The notes under the pieces: model-generated
The model's database searches: none
Seen by the model: the letters and a program-made list of their open reading frames with translations, nothing else
Told to the model about the DNA's origin: nothing
Translations under genes and position numbers: made by a program
Shown here: piece after piece, positions 62,543 through 64,000 of the stretch
Numbering within the stretch: position 1 is the first letter of the stretch
Layout of the letters: each line of letters begins with the position of its first letter
Source: Sphingomonadales bacterium Ga0077559
Lineage (GTDB): Bacteria > Pseudomonadota > Alphaproteobacteria > Sphingomonadales > Sphingomonadaceae
Assembly: GCA_001464315.1 (NCBI GenBank)
Contig: LNFK01000033.1
Span: 1-64,000 of the forward strand
Direction: 5' to 3'
DNA length: 64,000 nucleotides

Positions 62543-63258
62543 CAATCCTCCGCCATCCGGCGCATCCGCGCCTCGATCCGCATTTCAGCCAGCGCCGCGC
62601 GCATCCGCATCAGCACCAGCGCGCCAAACAGAAGGCTGAAACCCGCGACGCTGACGAACAACGGCACGAGATAGGCGTCATCGATTGACGAGCCGCCCAA
62701 GGTGATACTCGCTTTTTGATGCTGACTTTCCCACCAGATAACCGAGCGGTTGATAATCGGAATATTGACCGCGCCAATGATGCCGAAGACCGCAGCCACG
62801 CGGCTGGTATCGCCCTTCTCACTGCTCGCGCTGGAGAGCGCGATGTAGCCGAGATAGAGAAAGAACAGCACCAGCATCGAGGTCAGCCGGCCGTCCCACA
62901 CCCACCAGGTTCCCCAGGTCGGACGGCCCCAGATCGATCCCGTGACAAGACAGATCGCGGCAAAGGTCGCGCCGGGAACTGCAATTGCACGTGCAGCGAT
63001 CCCCGCCAGCGGATGCCGCCAGACCAATTGAACGATGCTCGCAATCGCAATCGCCATCCACCCGCCCATGCCAAGCCAGGCCGACGGGACATGCACGAAG
63101 ATGATCTTGACCGTATCGCCCATCAGCCGCTCAGTCGGCGTGCCAAACAGTCCCCACAGGCACGCGCCAAGCGTAAGAACGAGCCCCGGCCAAAACAAGG
63201 CAGGGGTCAGCGGTTTTGCAAGTCGCAGAAAACGGGCAGGATTGGCGAAGCGATGCAT
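62542..63258 (-). CDS. ccmC: Haem transporter CcmC
   Basis: CcmC presents haem to CcmE. The 238-residue protein has six membrane helices, the WWD-like segment TWGTWWVWDGRLTS, and conserved His in IFVHVPSAW and near QLVWRHPLAG. It is the first ccm gene present. ccmA and ccmB do not lie upstream; a Leu/Glu dehydrogenase gene occupies that place, so the exporter genes are elsewhere. The TGA overlaps the ccmD start. Confidence 0.96.
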   Translation of the reverse strand: MHRFANPARFLRLAKPLTPALFWPGLVLTLGACLWGLFGTPTERLMGDTVKIIFVHVPSAWLGMGGWMAIAIASIVQLVWRHPLAGIAARAIAVPGATFAAICLVTGSIWGRPTWGTWWVWDGRLTSMLVLFFLYLGYIALSSASSEKGDTSRVAAVFGIIGAVNIPIINRSVIWWESQHQKASITLGGSSIDDAYLVPLFVSVAGFSLLFGALVLMRMRAALAEMRIEARMRRMAED

Positions 63259-63310
63259 GATCAGGCGCAGCCTCTAGCACTGCGCGCGGCCCACGCCAAT
63301 GATTTTGGGA

Positions 63311-64000
63311 TCAACGGCCTATAAGCTTTTGTGCCATATTGTCGGCGACTTGCGCTGGTGTCATGCCGCTCGAGTCGCTTTCCCGCCAGATCGCCGACAG
63401 GCGTTCCGGAATGGCGTCGATGCGGCGGTTGATCTCGGCGTCGTCGGCATTGTCGACATGGCGCAATACGTTGATGATCCCGCCTGCGTTGATGACGTAA
63501 TCGGGGGCGTAAAGTATACCCCGGTCGGCCAGCATTTGGCCTTCGGGGCCGATGGCAAGCTGGTTGTTTGCGCCGCCAGCGACAGCTTTGACCTTCAAAT
63601 CCGCCACCGTCGATGCGGTCAGGATCGCTCCGAGCGCGCAAGGGCTGAAAATATCAGCCTCGACATCCATGATGACGTCTGCAGCCACCGACACGCCGCC
63701 CAATTCTGCCGCCAGTTCAGCAGCACGCTTTGTATCGACATCGGCCAGCGTCAGCTTTGCACCCTGGGCCGCCAGATAGCGCGCGAGACCGCCGCCCACG
63801 CTGCCCACGCCTTGAATCGCGACATGCACACCGTTCATGTCATCGCTGCCGAGCGCATGCTTCGCCGCCGCCTGTACACCAAGATATACGCCACGCGCAG
63901 TATACGGGCCGGGGTCGCCGCCCTGATGCGGAAGACCAGCAACATGCGGAGTGACTTTCGACAGCGAGACCATGTCTGCCTCTGACATGCCGACGTCCTG
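63311..64000 (-). CDS. Leu/Glu/Phe/Val dehydrogenase family protein, 5'-truncated by window edge
   Basis: The minus frame is open to the right edge (beginning QDVGMSEADM), so the N-terminal catalytic domain lies outside. Visible is the NAD-binding domain with VHVAIQGVGSVGGGLARYLAAQGAKLTLADVD, FSPCALGAILTAST, AVAGGANNQLA and the C-terminal YVINAGGIINV, close to bacterial leucine dehydrogenases. It deaminates a branched-chain or aromatic amino acid to the keto acid. The context near ccm gives no clue; Leu and Phe specificity cannot be told apart. Confidence 0.88.
   Translation of the reverse strand, partial: QDVGMSEADMVSLSKVTPHVAGLPHQGGDPGPYTARGVYLGVQAAAKHALGSDDMNGVHVAIQGVGSVGGGLARYLAAQGAKLTLADVDTKRAAELAAELGGVSVAADVIMDVEADIFSPCALGAILTASTVADLKVKAVAGGANNQLAIGPEGQMLADRGILYAPDYVINAGGIINVLRHVDNADDAEINRRIDAIPERLSAIWRESDSSGMTPAQVADNMAQKLIGR

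Overview
The window is a stretch of bacterial chromosome, almost wholly housekeeping. Gene content and order point to an alphaproteobacterium of the order Sphingomonadales (Sphingopyxis/Sphingorhabdus-like is my inference). The reasons are a YlxR protein carrying a C-terminal L7Ae-like half, a DUF1285-NUDIX-cca block, a pyrF-trpF-trpB-trpA-accD-folC block, AmpG-like and TetA-like MFS carriers, a DUF4349 lipoprotein, and sphingomonad-style palindromic intergenic repeats. I see no rRNA, tRNA, CRISPR array, phage or insertion sequence.

Layout. (1) 1-9.3 kb, minus strand: the translation/transcription operon rimP-nusA-ylxR-infB-rbfA-tdk-truB-rpsO-pnp, with a good promoter before rimP and a terminator after rpsO; pnp runs off the left edge. 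(2) 9.3-19.7 kb: a PQQ-type sugar dehydrogenase lipoprotein, a DUF1499 membrane protein, then MFS-GNAT-DUF1285-NUDIX-cca on the plus strand, converging on a GGDEF/EAL protein and parC on the minus strand. (3) 19.8-27.9 kb, plus strand: purB, lapA-like, pyrF, a VOC protein, trpF, trpB, a small membrane protein wedged between trpB and trpA, trpA, accD and folC. Branched cloverleaf-like repeats flank accD. (4) 27.9-41.4 kb: AmpG-like carrier, rRNA modification genes (rluB-like, rsmD), a UvrD/PcrA helicase, a coupled PilZ/HD-GYP pair, an alpha/beta hydrolase, a DUF4349 lipoprotein, an Asp/Asn hydroxylase, an MFS exporter and cysK. (5) 41.5-47.9 kb: acyl-CoA dehydrogenase with a MerR regulator and its dyad, two divergent L,D-transpeptidases, sodC, and serB/miaA whose divergent start codons overlap. 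(6) 48-56 kb: branched-chain amino acid genes ilvB-ilvN-ilvC and leuA, with yceI, a nitronate monooxygenase, a 2OG oxygenase and a peptidase remnant between them. A leucine-rich leader peptide and attenuator-like hairpin precede leuA. (7) 56-64 kb, minus strand: kup, then the cytochrome c maturation operon ccmC-D-E-F-G-H-I (ccmD is too short for the ORF track, and ccmI has a frameshifted tail), and a partial Leu/Glu dehydrogenase at the right edge.

Together the genes cover ribosome assembly, purine, pyrimidine, Trp, branched-chain, Cys and Ser biosynthesis, folate and fatty-acid precursors, cytochrome c maturation and cyclic-di-GMP signalling. I found no obvious new multi-gene system. The most interesting signals are regulatory or structural: the leuA leader, the small gene inside trpB-trpA, the cloverleaf repeats around accD, the overlapping serB/miaA starts, and two decaying genes (a peptidase S9 fragment and the ccmI tail).
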